From Acidobacteria bacterium 28-9 (lineage in GTDB: Bacteria; Acidobacteriota; Blastocatellia; Pyrinomonadales; Pyrinomonadaceae): DNA of 39,207 nucleotides. Location of the stretch: assembly GCA_002050355.1 (NCBI GenBank), contig MWYY01000038.1:1-39207 (forward strand), written 5' to 3'. The translations under genes and the position numbers were made by a program. Positions 39,003 through 39,207 of the stretch are shown here, piece after piece; the first letter of the stretch is position 1; every line of letters begins with the position of its first letter. The notes below the pieces were generated by a model. The model did no database searches. It had not been told where the DNA came from and saw only the letters and a list, made by a program, of their open reading frames with translations.

Positions 39003-39207
39003 ATTTGATTTTTGTTAATGTGGATTTTGTCTTGAAACCTTTTATTTCTTTTTTATTGCAATTAAAACCTTCGTAAAATAGGTCGTGTAACAGAAAAGAT
39101 GTTTGAAAGAAAGGACAAGCTAAAATTCAAGTGTGCAATTTGAATCAATAACTTGTCCCGCTTGTTCAAGCCTGAACATCAAGAAGAATGGCACAAACAA
39201 GCAGACA
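39003..39207 (+). other. Intergenic tail with a structured segment and a possible gene start
   Basis: No complete gene is present. A perfect 7-bp stem GGACAAG (39113-39119) / CTTGTCC (39152-39158) encloses a second stem ATTCAA / TTGAAT. A small hairpin GTTCA-AGCC-TGAAC (39164-39177) follows directly. An ATG at 39188 could open a gene that leaves the window (M-A-Q-T-S-R), but its ribosome-binding site is poor. This could be a 5' leader; I cannot name a riboswitch class. Confidence 0.35.

Noticed and set aside
1..39207. CRISPR arrays, insertion sequences, rRNA genes and prophage
   Set aside because: No regularly spaced exact repeats, no transposase and no phage structural genes were seen; the only recombinase is the integron integrase remnant, and the low-complexity repeats lack CRISPR spacing.

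Overview
The window is a chromosomal segment of a Gram-negative bacterium with a moderate GC content. My best guess is Acidobacteriota, class Blastocatellia (Pyrinomonadaceae-like). This rests on three things: the secreted protein with D-x-D-G-D-x-x-A-D / VYRPSNG-W-Y repeats, the run fmt - rsmB - PASTA protein - rpe - BamD-like lipoprotein, and paired secreted amidohydrolases. The taxonomy is inference from protein style; there is no rRNA gene to confirm it.

Layout. 1-2907: 3' part of a very large secreted repeat protein. 2908-4105: a small-gene region with two divergent 50-residue zinc-ribbon proteins around a palindrome-rich promoter region, plus a possible single-pass membrane microprotein. 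4106-8184: phosphoglycerate mutase, a YeiH-type transporter, a small membrane protein, an RluA-type pseudouridine synthase and an unfamiliar conserved protein. 8260-9787 (minus strand): a CsbD-like/stress-domain protein, a 40-codon ORF and a frameshifted yraN. 9810-12293: three exported proteins (sorbosone/glucose dehydrogenase-like propeller, haem-binding domain protein, CAP-domain protein). 12424-16943: def, hicA, hicB, a membrane protein, pruA and alkaline phosphatase. 17016-24963: fmt, rsmB, PASTA protein, rpe, bamD-like, TPR protein and ispE. 24973-30955: tRNA-Gln, prs, rplY, pth, rpsF, rpsR, rplI, dnaB and a DinB/YfiT-like protein, a compact translation/replication block. 30956-35910: a decayed accessory region with an attC-like inverted repeat, a small minus-strand ORF, a broken M28 peptidase, two coupled amidohydrolases (one apparently catalytically dead), a truncated histidine kinase and a truncated integron-integrase pseudogene. 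35921-38999 (minus strand): PcrA/UvrD helicase and an isochorismatase-family hydrolase.

The most interesting part is 30.9-35.9 kb. The integrase fragment keeps the integron-specific segment and all five tyrosine-recombinase residues, but it carries two in-frame stops and has lost its N-terminal half at a junction with an equally truncated kinase. About 4.3 kb away, a roughly 110-bp imperfect inverted repeat has R-box and L-box features of attC sites. It sits just after a small ORF whose orientation is the one expected for a cassette of this integrase. I read this as a fossil chromosomal integron, with the attC part tentative.

A second theme is a set of short, degenerate, low-complexity repeats. 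Between genes they form imperfect hairpins, and inside genes (rluA-type, fmt, rsmB, pcrA) they have been absorbed in frame into loops or linkers. A third is that all three frameshifts (yraN, M28 peptidase, kinase) fall in homopolymers, so sequencing or assembly error must be excluded before calling them pseudogenes.
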